In this document: piece by piece, positions 18,000 through 26,690 of the stretch | How positions within the stretch are numbered: position 1 is the stretch's first letter | Layout: each line of letters opens with the position of its first letter | From: SAR116 cluster alpha proteobacterium HIMB100 | GTDB taxonomy: Bacteria; Pseudomonadota; Alphaproteobacteria; Puniceispirillales; Puniceispirillaceae | Direction of reading: 5' to 3' | DNA: 64,000 nt | NCBI GenBank assembly: GCA_000238815.2 | Contig: AFXB01000004.1 | Span: 62,001-126,000 of the forward strand | Notes under the pieces: model-generated | Told to the model about the DNA's origin: nothing | The model's input: only the letters and a program-made list of their open reading frames with translations | Database searches by the model: none | Position numbers and translations under genes: made by a program

Positions 18000-18629
18000 T
18001 TAAATGAGATTCAGGTGTGATACGAATAGTGACACTGACAAGCCAATCAAAATAAGGGCAAACAATCCATCACGAATACGGGCATAGCGTGTCATGAGAC
18101 CGTGAACAACTGCGGTGCTGGCCAGAACAGCGTAGAATATATATACCGCCATATCAATAAACCCAGCCAGCCCGGCCATTGTTAAATGCACAGCAAATGA
18201 CTGATCGCTGCTAAGAAACTGACTGAAAAGTGAGATGAAAAAGGCGGCGATTTTTGGGTTGAAGACAGCTATTAAAAAGCCATCTCGAAAAGCCCTTTGA
18301 ACAGCTGCAGATTGTGTTCTCTCAGAACAGGGCTGTGCTGGCTTTATGATTGACCAGAGAATTCGTGCCCCAAGCCAAAAAAGCAAGCCCGCTCCCATGA
18401 GCTGAAGCACGAAAAATACAGTCTGATAATAAGTAAGCAGATAGCTGAGCCCACTCGCCGCGGCCAGAGCGTAACCGAACACCCCTAATCCGTGACCAAC
18501 CGAAGCCAGCACACCCGCTGAACGACCGTTTTCCGATGTACAGGCCAAGATGACCATCAGACTTGGTCCTGGTGACAAGGCCCCCAGCAGACAAATCGAA
18601 ATGAGGGACAGCCATTCAGCTAACGCCAT
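18000..18629 (-). CDS. LysE/RhtB-family amino-acid exporter
   Basis: Six-helix inner-membrane protein of 209 residues. The N-terminal LGALSPGPSLMVIL, the conserved SPGP motif of LysE/RhtB exporters, and FRDGFLIAVFNPKIAAFF in the middle are diagnostic. It would export amino acids or related small molecules. The start at 18629 (MALAEWLSL) has AAGG upstream and lies one base beyond the carbonic anhydrase stop, so the two are translationally close. A longer frame would overlap that gene. The next gene, a methyltransferase, follows in the same direction. Confidence 0.9.
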   Translation of the reverse strand: MALAEWLSLISICLLGALSPGPSLMVILACTSENGRSAGVLASVGHGLGVFGYALAAASGLSYLLTYYQTVFFVLQLMGAGLLFWLGARILWSIIKPAQPCSERTQSAAVQRAFRDGFLIAVFNPKIAAFFISLFSQFLSSDQSFAVHLTMAGLAGFIDMAVYIFYAVLASTAVVHGLMTRYARIRDGLFALILIGLSVSLFVSHLNLI

Positions 18630-18630
18630 G

Positions 18631-19302
18631 TCAGCCTTGTTCAGTCCTGGCAGGAACCAGTGATATGAATTTTCCTTCTTTACTGTCAAACGCCCATAAG
18701 CTGCCGTTATTCATATCAAACCACCAGCCATGTAAGGCCAGCTCGCCTGCGGCCTCTTTGTCTTTGATAAAAGAAAAACTGCGCAGATTTTTTAATGAGT
18801 TCGCAACAGAAGCCTGTTCAGCGTCACGAAACTTGTCCGGCTCAGGTTGGTTCATATCAACCTGATCTATTGCTGGCCTGGCCACATCAACCCAGCCCCG
18901 TATAAAGCTACGGCGGTTTTCTTCGGTTTCCGCAGCCTGCTCTTCTTCGGTTTGTTGGCAATAGCTGCACAGGGCTTTCATACCGCCACATAAGGCATGC
19001 CCCATCACAATAATATGTTCAACCTTCAAATCCTTAACACCGAATTCCAAGGCTGAACTTACGCTATGATCATCAGTGTCATCTCGATAAGGCGGAACCA
19101 AATTTGCCACATTTCTAATCACAAACAAATCGCCTGGCGAGGCGTTGAACATCATAGCCGGATCCACGCGTGAATCTGCGCATGAAATCATCATAACTTT
19201 TGGGGCTTGTCCATGTGTGGTCAGATGTTCGAAAAGCTGTTTGCTTTCTTCAAAATAGCGGGATCTGAACCCGTTAAATCCGTTGGTGAGTGCATCTATC
19301 AT
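18631..19302 (-). CDS. Beta-class carbonic anhydrase
   Basis: Zinc enzyme of 223 residues that interconverts CO2 and bicarbonate. The zinc ligands and catalytic dyad are in ISCADSRVDP (Cys, with the Asp-Arg pair, near residues 43-46) and VMGHALCGGM (His and Cys near 103-106). NVANLVPPY is also a family motif. The frame is open to 19425, but those extra residues are not family-like. The ATG at 19302 (MIDALTNGF) begins the normal protein, with ACAGG just before it. It is divergent from the tartrate dehydrogenase gene, with 144 bases between them. Confidence 0.92.
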   Translation of the reverse strand: MIDALTNGFNGFRSRYFEESKQLFEHLTTHGQAPKVMMISCADSRVDPAMMFNASPGDLFVIRNVANLVPPYRDDTDDHSVSSALEFGVKDLKVEHIIVMGHALCGGMKALCSYCQQTEEEQAAETEENRRSFIRGWVDVARPAIDQVDMNQPEPDKFRDAEQASVANSLKNLRSFSFIKDKEAAGELALHGWWFDMNNGSLWAFDSKEGKFISLVPARTEQG

Positions 19303-19446
19303 AAGCCTGTTTCCGCTGTTGTTTGATAGTGGACGTTCATCTGCCGGTACCCTTTTGTTCAGGAAAATAGAGGGAAAACAAATTGCCGTCAAAGGGATAT
19401 CATTGTACCAAACAAAAAGAGACAAGGTCCAGGACAGGAAAATCAG

Positions 19447-20520
19447 ATGCGAAAAAATAAATATTCAATCGCTGTTATCGCTGGTGATGGTATTGGCAAA
19501 GAAGTTATTCCCGAAGGTCTGCGCGTGCTCGAAGTTGTGAGCAGAAAACATGGCCTTAACCTTGAATTCACAGAGTATCCCTATTCAAGTGTGGATTATT
19601 ACGAGCAGCATGGCAAAATGTTGCCTGATGACTGGCAGTCTGATTTGCAAAAGCACGATGCGATTTTCTTTGGTGCTGTTGGCTGGCCGGAAAAATTACC
19701 CGATCATGTCTCTCTGTGGGGCTCCTTGCTTCAGTTCAGACGGGCATTTGATCAATATATAAATCTGCGGCCGGTCCGATTGATGCCTGGTGTTCCGTCA
19801 CCTCTTGCCGGGCGCAAACCAGGTGATATAGATTTTTGGATTGTCCGGGAAAATACCGAGGGCGAATACAGCTCGATTGGTGGGCGCATGTTTGAGGGCA
19901 CAGACAGAGAATTTGTGGTTCAGGAAACTGTGATGACCAGAACAGGTGTCGATCGGGTGTTGGCCTATGCGTTTGAACTGGCCAACGCCAGAGACGCCAA
20001 ACATCTGACATCAGCCACTAAATCAAATGGCATTTCTATCTCGATGCCTTATTGGGATGAACGGGTAGAGGAGATGGCCAAACGGTTTCCAAATGTGAAT
20101 GTGGATAAATATCATATCGATATTCTGACCGCCCATTTTGTTTTGCGGCCAGATATGTTTGATGTTGTGGTCGGGTCAAATCTGTTTGGGGATATTTTAT
20201 CTGATTTGGGACCGGCTTGTACTGGCACAATTGGCATTGCCCCATCTGGAAACATAAATCCAGAAGGGGTGTTCCCGTCATTATTTGAACCTGTACACGG
20301 ATCTGCACCAGACATTGCCGGACAAGGGATCGCCAACCCCGTTGGTCAGATATGGGCTGGGGCAATGATGCTTGAACATTTGGGGCATAAGGAAGCGGCC
20401 GATGATATTGTGGCCGCAATATCTGATGTGCTGGCTATTCCTGAATTCCGTACAGCAGATCTTGGCGGGGCAGCGAATACGGTGGCTTGTGGTAAAGCTA
20501 TCGCAGAACATATTAAATAA
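19447..20520 (+). CDS. Tartrate dehydrogenase / D-malate dehydrogenase (decarboxylating)
   Basis: Isopropylmalate-dehydrogenase-family enzyme of 357 residues, close to TtuC/DmlA. IAGDGIGKEVIPEGLRVL, LLQFRRAFDQYINLRPVR (the substrate arginines), VRENTEGEYSSIGG, TSATKSNGI (the catalytic-Lys region), NLFGDILSDLGPA and EPVHGSAPDIAGQGIANP follow the family order. The ENTEGEYS-type motif and overall match favour tartrate/D-malate over leucine biosynthesis. It would oxidise D-malate or tartrate with NAD+, often with decarboxylation. GGACAGGAAAA precedes the ATG. It is clearly different from the family member at 13325. Confidence 0.88.
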   Translation: MRKNKYSIAVIAGDGIGKEVIPEGLRVLEVVSRKHGLNLEFTEYPYSSVDYYEQHGKMLPDDWQSDLQKHDAIFFGAVGWPEKLPDHVSLWGSLLQFRRAFDQYINLRPVRLMPGVPSPLAGRKPGDIDFWIVRENTEGEYSSIGGRMFEGTDREFVVQETVMTRTGVDRVLAYAFELANARDAKHLTSATKSNGISISMPYWDERVEEMAKRFPNVNVDKYHIDILTAHFVLRPDMFDVVVGSNLFGDILSDLGPACTGTIGIAPSGNINPEGVFPSLFEPVHGSAPDIAGQGIANPVGQIWAGAMMLEHLGHKEAADDIVAAISDVLAIPEFRTADLGGAANTVACGKAIAEHIK

Positions 20521-20559
20521 GGTCGGGGAAAATAGTGTGACTGTGACAGGCAGGATGTT

Positions 20560-22089
20560 ATGACGTGCGGTTCAGCATCCCTCTCTTTTTCCTTGCGCCA
20601 TCGTCAGATGGTTATCGTGATTGCTGCATTGGTTTCAGCGATGGGGATTATTGATGCAACTGCCCTGAATGTGGCCTTGCCGTTTATTCAATCGAGCCTG
20701 AATGCGCCAGCTACAGATATATATTGGGTTTTGGAAATTTATCTGTTGTTTCTGGCCGCGCTGATGATGGCAGGAGGAGCCCTTGGCGACAGCCTGGGGC
20801 GGCGCCGTCCGCTGCGTTGGGGGATTTATGCTTTCGCTGTGACGTCAGTTGGTTGTGCGTTTGCCCAGTCAGCAGAGATATTGATTTTCTTTCGCGCGCT
20901 TCAAGGCATGGCATCTGCAATCATGATTCCGGCAGGGCTTGCTCTGATCAATGCTGGATTTCCCCCAGAAGAGCGTGGCGCAGCGATCGGCAAATGGTCT
21001 GCCATTCTGGCGCTCGCCATTCCCTTGGGGCCGCTGATAGGCGGCTTAGCTGTGGATTTTTTGTCCTGGCATTATGTGTTTTTACTGAATGTTCCGCTTT
21101 GTTTGGTTTGTCTCTGGCTGTTGCTTGTCTTGCCCCGGCCCCCCTTTGAACCACCTGAACCGCAGCCACTGGATATACCGGGATCAGTTGTGATCACAGC
21201 ATCTCTTGGGTTGATGACTTTTGCTCTGCTTGAAGCGGGCCGAAATGGTGCATTTACTGTGTTTCAGGTGATTGTGCTGGTCATCGGAGCCGGCTTGTTC
21301 ATCGTATTTTTCAACTTACAAAACCGGCTGAAAACGCCCATGCTACCACCATTTTTGTTGCAGGACAGGCGGTTTGTTCTGGTATCAGTACAGACATTTG
21401 TCTTATTTGCCGGATTTCAGTCAGCGATGTATTTTCTCAGCTTTTTGTTGATTCAGTCTTTTGGCTATTCAGCTCTTCAGGCTGGGGCGGCCTCTTTGCC
21501 GATATCCGTAATTGTAGCCATAATTTCTGCGCGGGCTGGACGATATGTCAGCCACCACGGACCGCGGGGAATATTGTTTTTATCATCAGCCTTAATGGCA
21601 ATTGCCCTGTTTTGGCTGTCTTTTACTAATGGAGATTATCTGACCTCCGTATTCCCGGGGATGGTAATAATGGGGCTGGCTGTGGGTCTTTTTGCGGCCC
21701 CGTTAACAACTGTTGCTATGGTGGCTGCCGGCCCGGGACGGGACGGTCTGGCCAGTGGCGTCAGCAATGCTGTTTCAAGGATTGGCCCACTTTTAGGAAT
21801 TGCAGTGTTTGGTTATTGGATTGGTGGTGATTACGCGCAATCTCTGAATATTGCGCTTGAACAATCGTCACTGCCTGCTGATTATCAGGAATTTCTGATT
21901 GATAATCGGGCAATGATGGCTGCTGTTGATGTTCCGGAAAGCTGGTCTCAGATAGAGATTGATTCCGCTCAGGATATCGTCAGATTGGTCTTTGCTGATG
22001 CGGTAAGGGTGGTATTAAGGGTCAGTGCCGTGCTTGCATTTGTTGCTGCGGTAATGGCGTTGCTTTACCGCCGCGAGGATGCTCAATGA
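20560..22089 (+). CDS. DHA2-type MFS drug exporter (EmrB/QacA family)
   Basis: Membrane protein of 509 residues with about fourteen hydrophobic segments. Motif A is seen as GGALGDSLGRRRPLRWG near residue 75, motif D1-like as MGIIDATALNVALPFIQ, and motif C-like as ALAIPLGPLIGGLAVD. This is the 14-segment DHA2 proton-antiporter family, which exports varied hydrophobic compounds. Its stop codon overlaps the following small gene as ATGA, so the two are probably co-translated. It follows the tartrate dehydrogenase gene after 39 bases. Confidence 0.9.
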   Translation: MTCGSASLSFSLRHRQMVIVIAALVSAMGIIDATALNVALPFIQSSLNAPATDIYWVLEIYLLFLAALMMAGGALGDSLGRRRPLRWGIYAFAVTSVGCAFAQSAEILIFFRALQGMASAIMIPAGLALINAGFPPEERGAAIGKWSAILALAIPLGPLIGGLAVDFLSWHYVFLLNVPLCLVCLWLLLVLPRPPFEPPEPQPLDIPGSVVITASLGLMTFALLEAGRNGAFTVFQVIVLVIGAGLFIVFFNLQNRLKTPMLPPFLLQDRRFVLVSVQTFVLFAGFQSAMYFLSFLLIQSFGYSALQAGAASLPISVIVAIISARAGRYVSHHGPRGILFLSSALMAIALFWLSFTNGDYLTSVFPGMVIMGLAVGLFAAPLTTVAMVAAGPGRDGLASGVSNAVSRIGPLLGIAVFGYWIGGDYAQSLNIALEQSSLPADYQEFLIDNRAMMAAVDVPESWSQIEIDSAQDIVRLVFADAVRVVLRVSAVLAFVAAVMALLYRREDAQ

Positions 22090-22514
22090 AGGAGGGCGAT
22101 GTGATAAAAGATGATGCGCTGGTTCTGGTAACATTAGATCAGCTTATGGCAGATTATGATGGGTCGCTGGACAGCTTTATGAAGGGACAGCCCGACATTC
22201 AGAATGTTCTGATTCACTGGGCTGTAAGCGTCGATGTGAAGGGGCAGGGGCAGCAAGAATTTCAGGTTGGTGTAGCTGTGTGCTTCACAGAGCTTCTGGC
22301 TGAAGAGGCGAAGGATCAGCTGACGCAGCTGGCAGAATCTGACGCTGGGCTTGTCTTTGCTTATATCCCCGCCTGGCAATATGGTCAGAAAGATTTCGGT
22401 ATTTTTATCGAACAGACATCCTTTGGCGAGATATTGACCAATTCCCTCATTGCGGAGGTAATTGAAAAGGCCGGGATAGAACAAACCTTAGATGCGCGTT
22501 GCCGCCTCTCATAG
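22086..22514 (+). CDS. Uncharacterised small protein coupled to the MFS exporter gene
   Basis: I do not recognise this protein. It has up to 142 residues, is acidic and has no signal peptide or membrane segment. It looks like a mixed alpha/beta soluble domain, with hydrophobic strands around VLIHWAVSVDV, QVGVAVCFTELL and LVFAYIPAW. Its ATG overlaps the stop of the DHA2 exporter (ATGA), which argues that it is really translated. A strong AAGGAGG lies inside the frame just before an in-frame GTG at 22101, so the true start could be there (137 residues). The last 6 bases overlap the convergent SDR gene. Confidence 0.6.
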   Translation: MKEGDVIKDDALVLVTLDQLMADYDGSLDSFMKGQPDIQNVLIHWAVSVDVKGQGQQEFQVGVAVCFTELLAEEAKDQLTQLAESDAGLVFAYIPAWQYGQKDFGIFIEQTSFGEILTNSLIAEVIEKAGIEQTLDARCRLS

Positions 22515-23363
22515 CCTGACCAGAATTTGATCCAGAATTTTACCTGGCAGAATACGTTTTAAGGCCCAGGCTATTTGCGTTACCCGCGTGATTCTGTATC
22601 TGAGCTTAGGGTGTTTAGACTCGCAAGCGTCAATAAGAGCTGCGCTGACCGAATCCGGCTGCAGTTCAAACAGATCTGTCGGCCCATCATCTGGTGCGGT
22701 CAATCGCGGAATGACTTTGTCTGTGTAGGTTGGTTTTAAAACAGACGACTGCCACTTAATCCAGTGCTGGAAATGCGGATAGCTGTTCTGTCTAATCCGG
22801 GTGCGTATCGGCCCTGGTTCAATCAAAATGACCTTAACCTCACTCCCCTCTAATTCAAGGCGCAGCGTATCAGACAGGCCTTCAAGGGCAAATTTGGTCG
22901 CATTATACGCCCCGCGAAAGCGCAAGGCGGCAAAGCCCAGAACGGACGAGTTCTGAACGATGCGTCCATGACCTTGTTCACGCATGACTCTCACAGCCAG
23001 ACGCGTCAGGTGATGCCAGCCAAAAAAATTAGCTTCGAAAATTTGTCTCAAAGCTGCTGTTGGCAGGTCTTCAACAGCCCCTGGAATGGCATAAGCCCCA
23101 TTATTAAACAACACATCAATACGCTCACCGGTCAGCTGCATTGCGGTCTGAAAGCCGTTGTCAATTGATGCTTCATCTTCATAATCCAGAACAAAACTGG
23201 TCAGGCCCATTTGACTTAATTTTTGGCAATCTTCTTCTTTTCGGCAGGTTGCCAAAACATGCCAGCCTCTTGCTTTCATAGTCAGAGCAGCATCTCGGCC
23301 AATGCCGCTAGAGCAGCCTGTAATCAGGATTGTTTTTGCTGGTGCGGATGTTGGTGTGCTCAT
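22509..23363 (-). CDS. SDR-family oxidoreductase
   Basis: Short-chain dehydrogenase of 284 residues. The cofactor motif TGCSSGIG lies near residues 15-22, the NNGAYAIPGAVE segment replaces the usual NAG, and the active site Ser (QNSSVLGF) and Tyr-Lys (YNATK) are near residues 142-159. The PGPIRTR motif follows. The C-terminal extension has a basic stretch. Its ATG overlaps the hflX stop as ATGA, so it is translationally coupled to hflX; 11 further codons upstream are open but overlap hflX more. Members of this subgroup act on retinoid-, steroid- or sugar-like ketones, and the substrate here is unknown. Confidence 0.86.
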   Translation of the reverse strand: MSTPTSAPAKTILITGCSSGIGRDAALTMKARGWHVLATCRKEEDCQKLSQMGLTSFVLDYEDEASIDNGFQTAMQLTGERIDVLFNNGAYAIPGAVEDLPTAALRQIFEANFFGWHHLTRLAVRVMREQGHGRIVQNSSVLGFAALRFRGAYNATKFALEGLSDTLRLELEGSEVKVILIEPGPIRTRIRQNSYPHFQHWIKWQSSVLKPTYTDKVIPRLTAPDDGPTDLFELQPDSVSAALIDACESKHPKLRYRITRVTQIAWALKRILPGKILDQILVRL

Positions 23364-24667
23364 AACCCGGTCTCGTGAATTGAGGCCATTGGCCATTGTT
23401 TTTTGAATCTGGCTTTATTGGCCTGACTTATGCTTGCTTTGACGATATGCTGACCTGCATCATCATAATGCGAATTTATGATCCGGGCGTGTTGGTGCAG
23501 CCAGGCGCTGGCAGCACCATAATCCGGGTTAAGGGTAAATTCACACAAACTGTCTGACTTGGCGAAAAATCGATCGATCTGAGCAAGGACGTCATCAACA
23601 CCTGTGCCAGTCAATGCCGAACAGGTCAATGCGCGTCCGCTTGCGCCGGTTGTAATGAAGGGCAGCTCAACATCTTCTACTGCGGCATCTGCTTTGTTGA
23701 AAATATGTAAAATCCTGTCATCTCTGGCTTGCTCATCAAAGCCGATATCGTCAAGCACGGTGGCCACATCAAGCGCTTCTTCTGCACATAGCTCAGAAGA
23801 CATATCATGTACATGAAGGATCAAATCTGCCTGAACAACTTCTTCCAAAGTTGATTTGAAGGCCTCTACCAGTTCAGTTGGCAAGGCGCTGATAAAGCCC
23901 ACAGTGTCGGCCAAAACAATCTGACGGCCTGAGGGCAAATGCATGCCGCGCATCGTTGGATCAAGGGTAGCGAACAGCATATCTTTAGAGAGCACATCTG
24001 CACCTGTCAGCCGGTTGAACAGCGTTGATTTTCCGGCATTAGTGTAACCAACAAGGGCAATTGTAGGTGTTTCAGAACGGTCTCTGTTGCGGCGTTGCAG
24101 GCCGCGTGTCCGCTCGACATCAGACAACTCTTTTTTAATTTGTTTGACCTGATCTGTCAGCATACGGCGGTCGAGTTCAATCTGGCGTTCTCCCGGACCG
24201 CCCAAAAATCCGCCACCACCACGCTGTCGCTCAAGGTGTGTCCAAGATCGCACAAGACGGCTTTTTTGGAAAGATAAGGCGGCTAATTCAACCTGCAGGC
24301 GTCCAGCATGTGTGCTGGCGCGGGCTCCAAAAATTTCTAATATAAGAGCTGTTCTGTCTATCACTTTACATTTTAGCGCTGTTTCCAGATTGCGATGCTG
24401 TACCGGGCTCAAGCTGGTATTAATGATGAATAAAGGGTGGTCGTGATATTCTGCAAGCCCTGCCAGCCTGTCGACTACACCAGGGCCAAGATAGGTTCCT
24501 GACCGTGGTTTGGATAGGGTAATGATTTCCTTGTGCACTACATCTAATTGGATAGCTTCAGCCAGACCGGCAGCTTCATCCAGCTTCGTTTGCGGTGTGC
24601 GGGTGGAACCAGATTGCGACGCTTGCTTCAGTTCTGGCTGCACAATAAAGGCAGTTTGTAAGCCCAT
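23360..24667 (-). CDS. hflX: GTPase HflX
   Basis: Ribosome-associated GTPase of 435 residues. The N-terminal HflX domain carries GTYLGPGVVDRLA and the glycine-rich linker GGGGFLGGPGERQIELDRR near residues 150-168. The GTPase domain has the P-loop GYTNAGKSTLFN near residue 207, DTVGFI (G3) and FNKAD (G4). HflX splits or rescues stalled ribosomes, especially under heat stress. In many proteobacteria it follows hfq, but no hfq is present here. It shares a 118-base divergent gap with htpG; GGGAG precedes its ATG. Confidence 0.95.
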   Translation of the reverse strand: MGLQTAFIVQPELKQASQSGSTRTPQTKLDEAAGLAEAIQLDVVHKEIITLSKPRSGTYLGPGVVDRLAGLAEYHDHPLFIINTSLSPVQHRNLETALKCKVIDRTALILEIFGARASTHAGRLQVELAALSFQKSRLVRSWTHLERQRGGGGFLGGPGERQIELDRRMLTDQVKQIKKELSDVERTRGLQRRNRDRSETPTIALVGYTNAGKSTLFNRLTGADVLSKDMLFATLDPTMRGMHLPSGRQIVLADTVGFISALPTELVEAFKSTLEEVVQADLILHVHDMSSELCAEEALDVATVLDDIGFDEQARDDRILHIFNKADAAVEDVELPFITTGASGRALTCSALTGTGVDDVLAQIDRFFAKSDSLCEFTLNPDYGAASAWLHQHARIINSHYDDAGQHIVKASISQANKARFKKQWPMASIHETGL

Positions 24668-24712
24668 AATACTCCCGTTTCGTCAACCAAAGTGAAGAAC
24701 GTTTTATGACAT

Positions 24713-24744
24713 CTTGAAAACAGCTCTTTGTCTGCCCACATAAG
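24713..24744 (+). promoter_or_regulatory. Predicted RpoH (heat-shock) promoter of htpG
   Basis: CTTGAAA (24713-24719) and CCCACATAAG (24735-24744) are separated by 15 bases and lie about 40 bases before the htpG start. This matches the sigma-32 pattern CTTGAAA / CCCCATnT closely. The clpB promoter in this window has the same spacing and nearly the same -10 sequence, which strengthens both calls. Confidence 0.7.
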
Positions 24745-24785
24745 GCGAAATACGTCAAACACAACAAGGTTTCAAGAGGTTACAG

Positions 24786-26690
24786 ATGGCAAGCAAGACT
24801 CATGCGTTTGAGGCTGACACCGGAAAAATACTGGATATCGTCATTAATTCTTTGTATTCCAACAAGGAAATTTTTCTTCGTGAACTTATCTCAAACGCGT
24901 CTGATGCGATCGATAAGCGCCGTTATCTGGCAGCGACTGACCAGTCTTTGCAAAGTGATGAGGTGCCAGCCATCACTCTTGTTGCTGACCCAAAAGCCAA
25001 AACTCTGACGATCAGGGATAACGGCATTGGGTTGAGTGCGGATGATATGGCCTCTTCACTGGGGACCATCGCTCGTTCTGGGTCAAAAGCTTTTTTGGAG
25101 CAAGTTGAACAGGCAAAGAGCAATCAGGATAACGCAGACAAGAGCAAGAAGGATGCTGCTTTTTCCCTGATCGGTCAGTTTGGTGTTGGCTTTTATTCTG
25201 CGTTCATGATTGCGGATAAAGTTGATGTGATCTCTTTGAAAGCAGGAGAAAGCGCCGCACATAAATGGACATCTGACGGACGGTCCGGATACCAGATTGA
25301 AACTGCCGATCACGCTCAAGCAGGCACTGATATCATTTTGTATCTGAAAAAGGATGCTAAAGATTATCTGGATGAGACACGTCTGTCTTATCTGGTCCGT
25401 AAATATTCAGATCATCTGAGCTATCCTGTGTTTTGGCATCCACCGAAGGTAGATGAGCCGCGCCAGCTGAATTCTGGCTCAGCAATTTGGACACGACAGA
25501 AATCAGACATTTCTGATGAAGACTATACCGAATTTTACCGGCAGATTGGGGCTGGGTATGATGAGCCCTTTATGACCCTGCATAACCGAACAGAAGGGGT
25601 GTTGAATTATACCAGCTTGCTGTTCCTGCCGACATCACGACCGTTTGATCTGTTTAATCCAGATCGTAAATCACGGATGCAGCTTTACATTAACCGGGTG
25701 TTCATTACTGAGGAGTGTGAAGACATTGTGCCGCCATGGCTTCGGTTTGTGCGCGGTGTCATTGATACACCTGATCTGGATCTGAATGTCAGCCGCGAGC
25801 TGTTACAGCATAATCCGGCTGTGGTCAAAATTGGCAAGGCTGTGGTGAAGCGCATCCTGAACGAATTGCAGAAGAAAAAAGATAAAGACGCGGAAGCTTA
25901 TGCTGCTTTTTGGTCTGAATTTGGGATTGTACTGAAAGAGGGTCTTTATGAAGATCAGGATAACCGGGACAAAATACTTGGCTTAAGCTTATTCACCTCC
26001 GCGAAGACAGGCCAGTTCATTTCATTGGTTGATTATGTTTCAGCGATGCCAGACAAGCAGGATAAAATCTACACGCTGTCCGCTGAAAACGTTGAACAGG
26101 CGCAAACCAGCCCACACCTCGAGGGGTTCAGGGCACGCGATATTGACGTGCTGTTGATGACGGATCCAGTGGATGAATTCTGGATGCAAGCAGTTCATGA
26201 GTTTGATGGAAAAGCCTTTGCTTCAGCGTCTCGTGGCGCTATTGACCTTGACGAAATTGCGCCAAAATCATCCTCTGAAAAGGCCAGCGATCAGCCCGCA
26301 GATGATAAAGAACTCGCTCCTTTATTAGCGAAGGTAAAGACCATTCTTGGTGATACGGTAAAGGATGTGCGCCTGTCGAAAACGCTTACTGACAGCCCGG
26401 TATGTCTGGTTGCTGATGAAGAAGGCATGGATATCCAGATGGAACGTCTGATGAAAGCCCATAATAAGGATTTTACGGGCGCACCACGCATTCTGGAATT
26501 AAATCCGTCACATGGCCTGATTACAGGATTGAAAGATAAGATCAAAGCTGACCAGGACCCTGATTTGGTGCATGATGCGGCCACTATGCTGTTCGATCAG
26601 GCGCTGATATTGGAAGGCCGGACCCCGGCGAATTTGACCGAATTTGCAAACAGAATGACCCGATTGATGCAACGTGGCGTTTCGGCTTAA
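24786..26690 (+). CDS. htpG: Molecular chaperone HtpG (Hsp90)
   Basis: ATP-dependent Hsp90 chaperone of 634 residues. The GHKL ATPase domain shows LYSNKEIFLRELISNASDA, IRDNGIGLS, LGTIARSGSKAF and GQFGVGFYSAFM within the first 145 residues. The middle domain contains RVFITEECEDIVPPWLRFV and the catalytic-Arg segment NVSRELLQHN. The C-terminal dimerisation domain is complete. AGAGG lies upstream of the ATG and an RpoH-like promoter precedes it. The stop overlaps the convergent exported protein gene by 4 bases. Confidence 0.97.
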   Translation: MASKTHAFEADTGKILDIVINSLYSNKEIFLRELISNASDAIDKRRYLAATDQSLQSDEVPAITLVADPKAKTLTIRDNGIGLSADDMASSLGTIARSGSKAFLEQVEQAKSNQDNADKSKKDAAFSLIGQFGVGFYSAFMIADKVDVISLKAGESAAHKWTSDGRSGYQIETADHAQAGTDIILYLKKDAKDYLDETRLSYLVRKYSDHLSYPVFWHPPKVDEPRQLNSGSAIWTRQKSDISDEDYTEFYRQIGAGYDEPFMTLHNRTEGVLNYTSLLFLPTSRPFDLFNPDRKSRMQLYINRVFITEECEDIVPPWLRFVRGVIDTPDLDLNVSRELLQHNPAVVKIGKAVVKRILNELQKKKDKDAEAYAAFWSEFGIVLKEGLYEDQDNRDKILGLSLFTSAKTGQFISLVDYVSAMPDKQDKIYTLSAENVEQAQTSPHLEGFRARDIDVLLMTDPVDEFWMQAVHEFDGKAFASASRGAIDLDEIAPKSSSEKASDQPADDKELAPLLAKVKTILGDTVKDVRLSKTLTDSPVCLVADEEGMDIQMERLMKAHNKDFTGAPRILELNPSHGLITGLKDKIKADQDPDLVHDAATMLFDQALILEGRTPANLTEFANRMTRLMQRGVSA

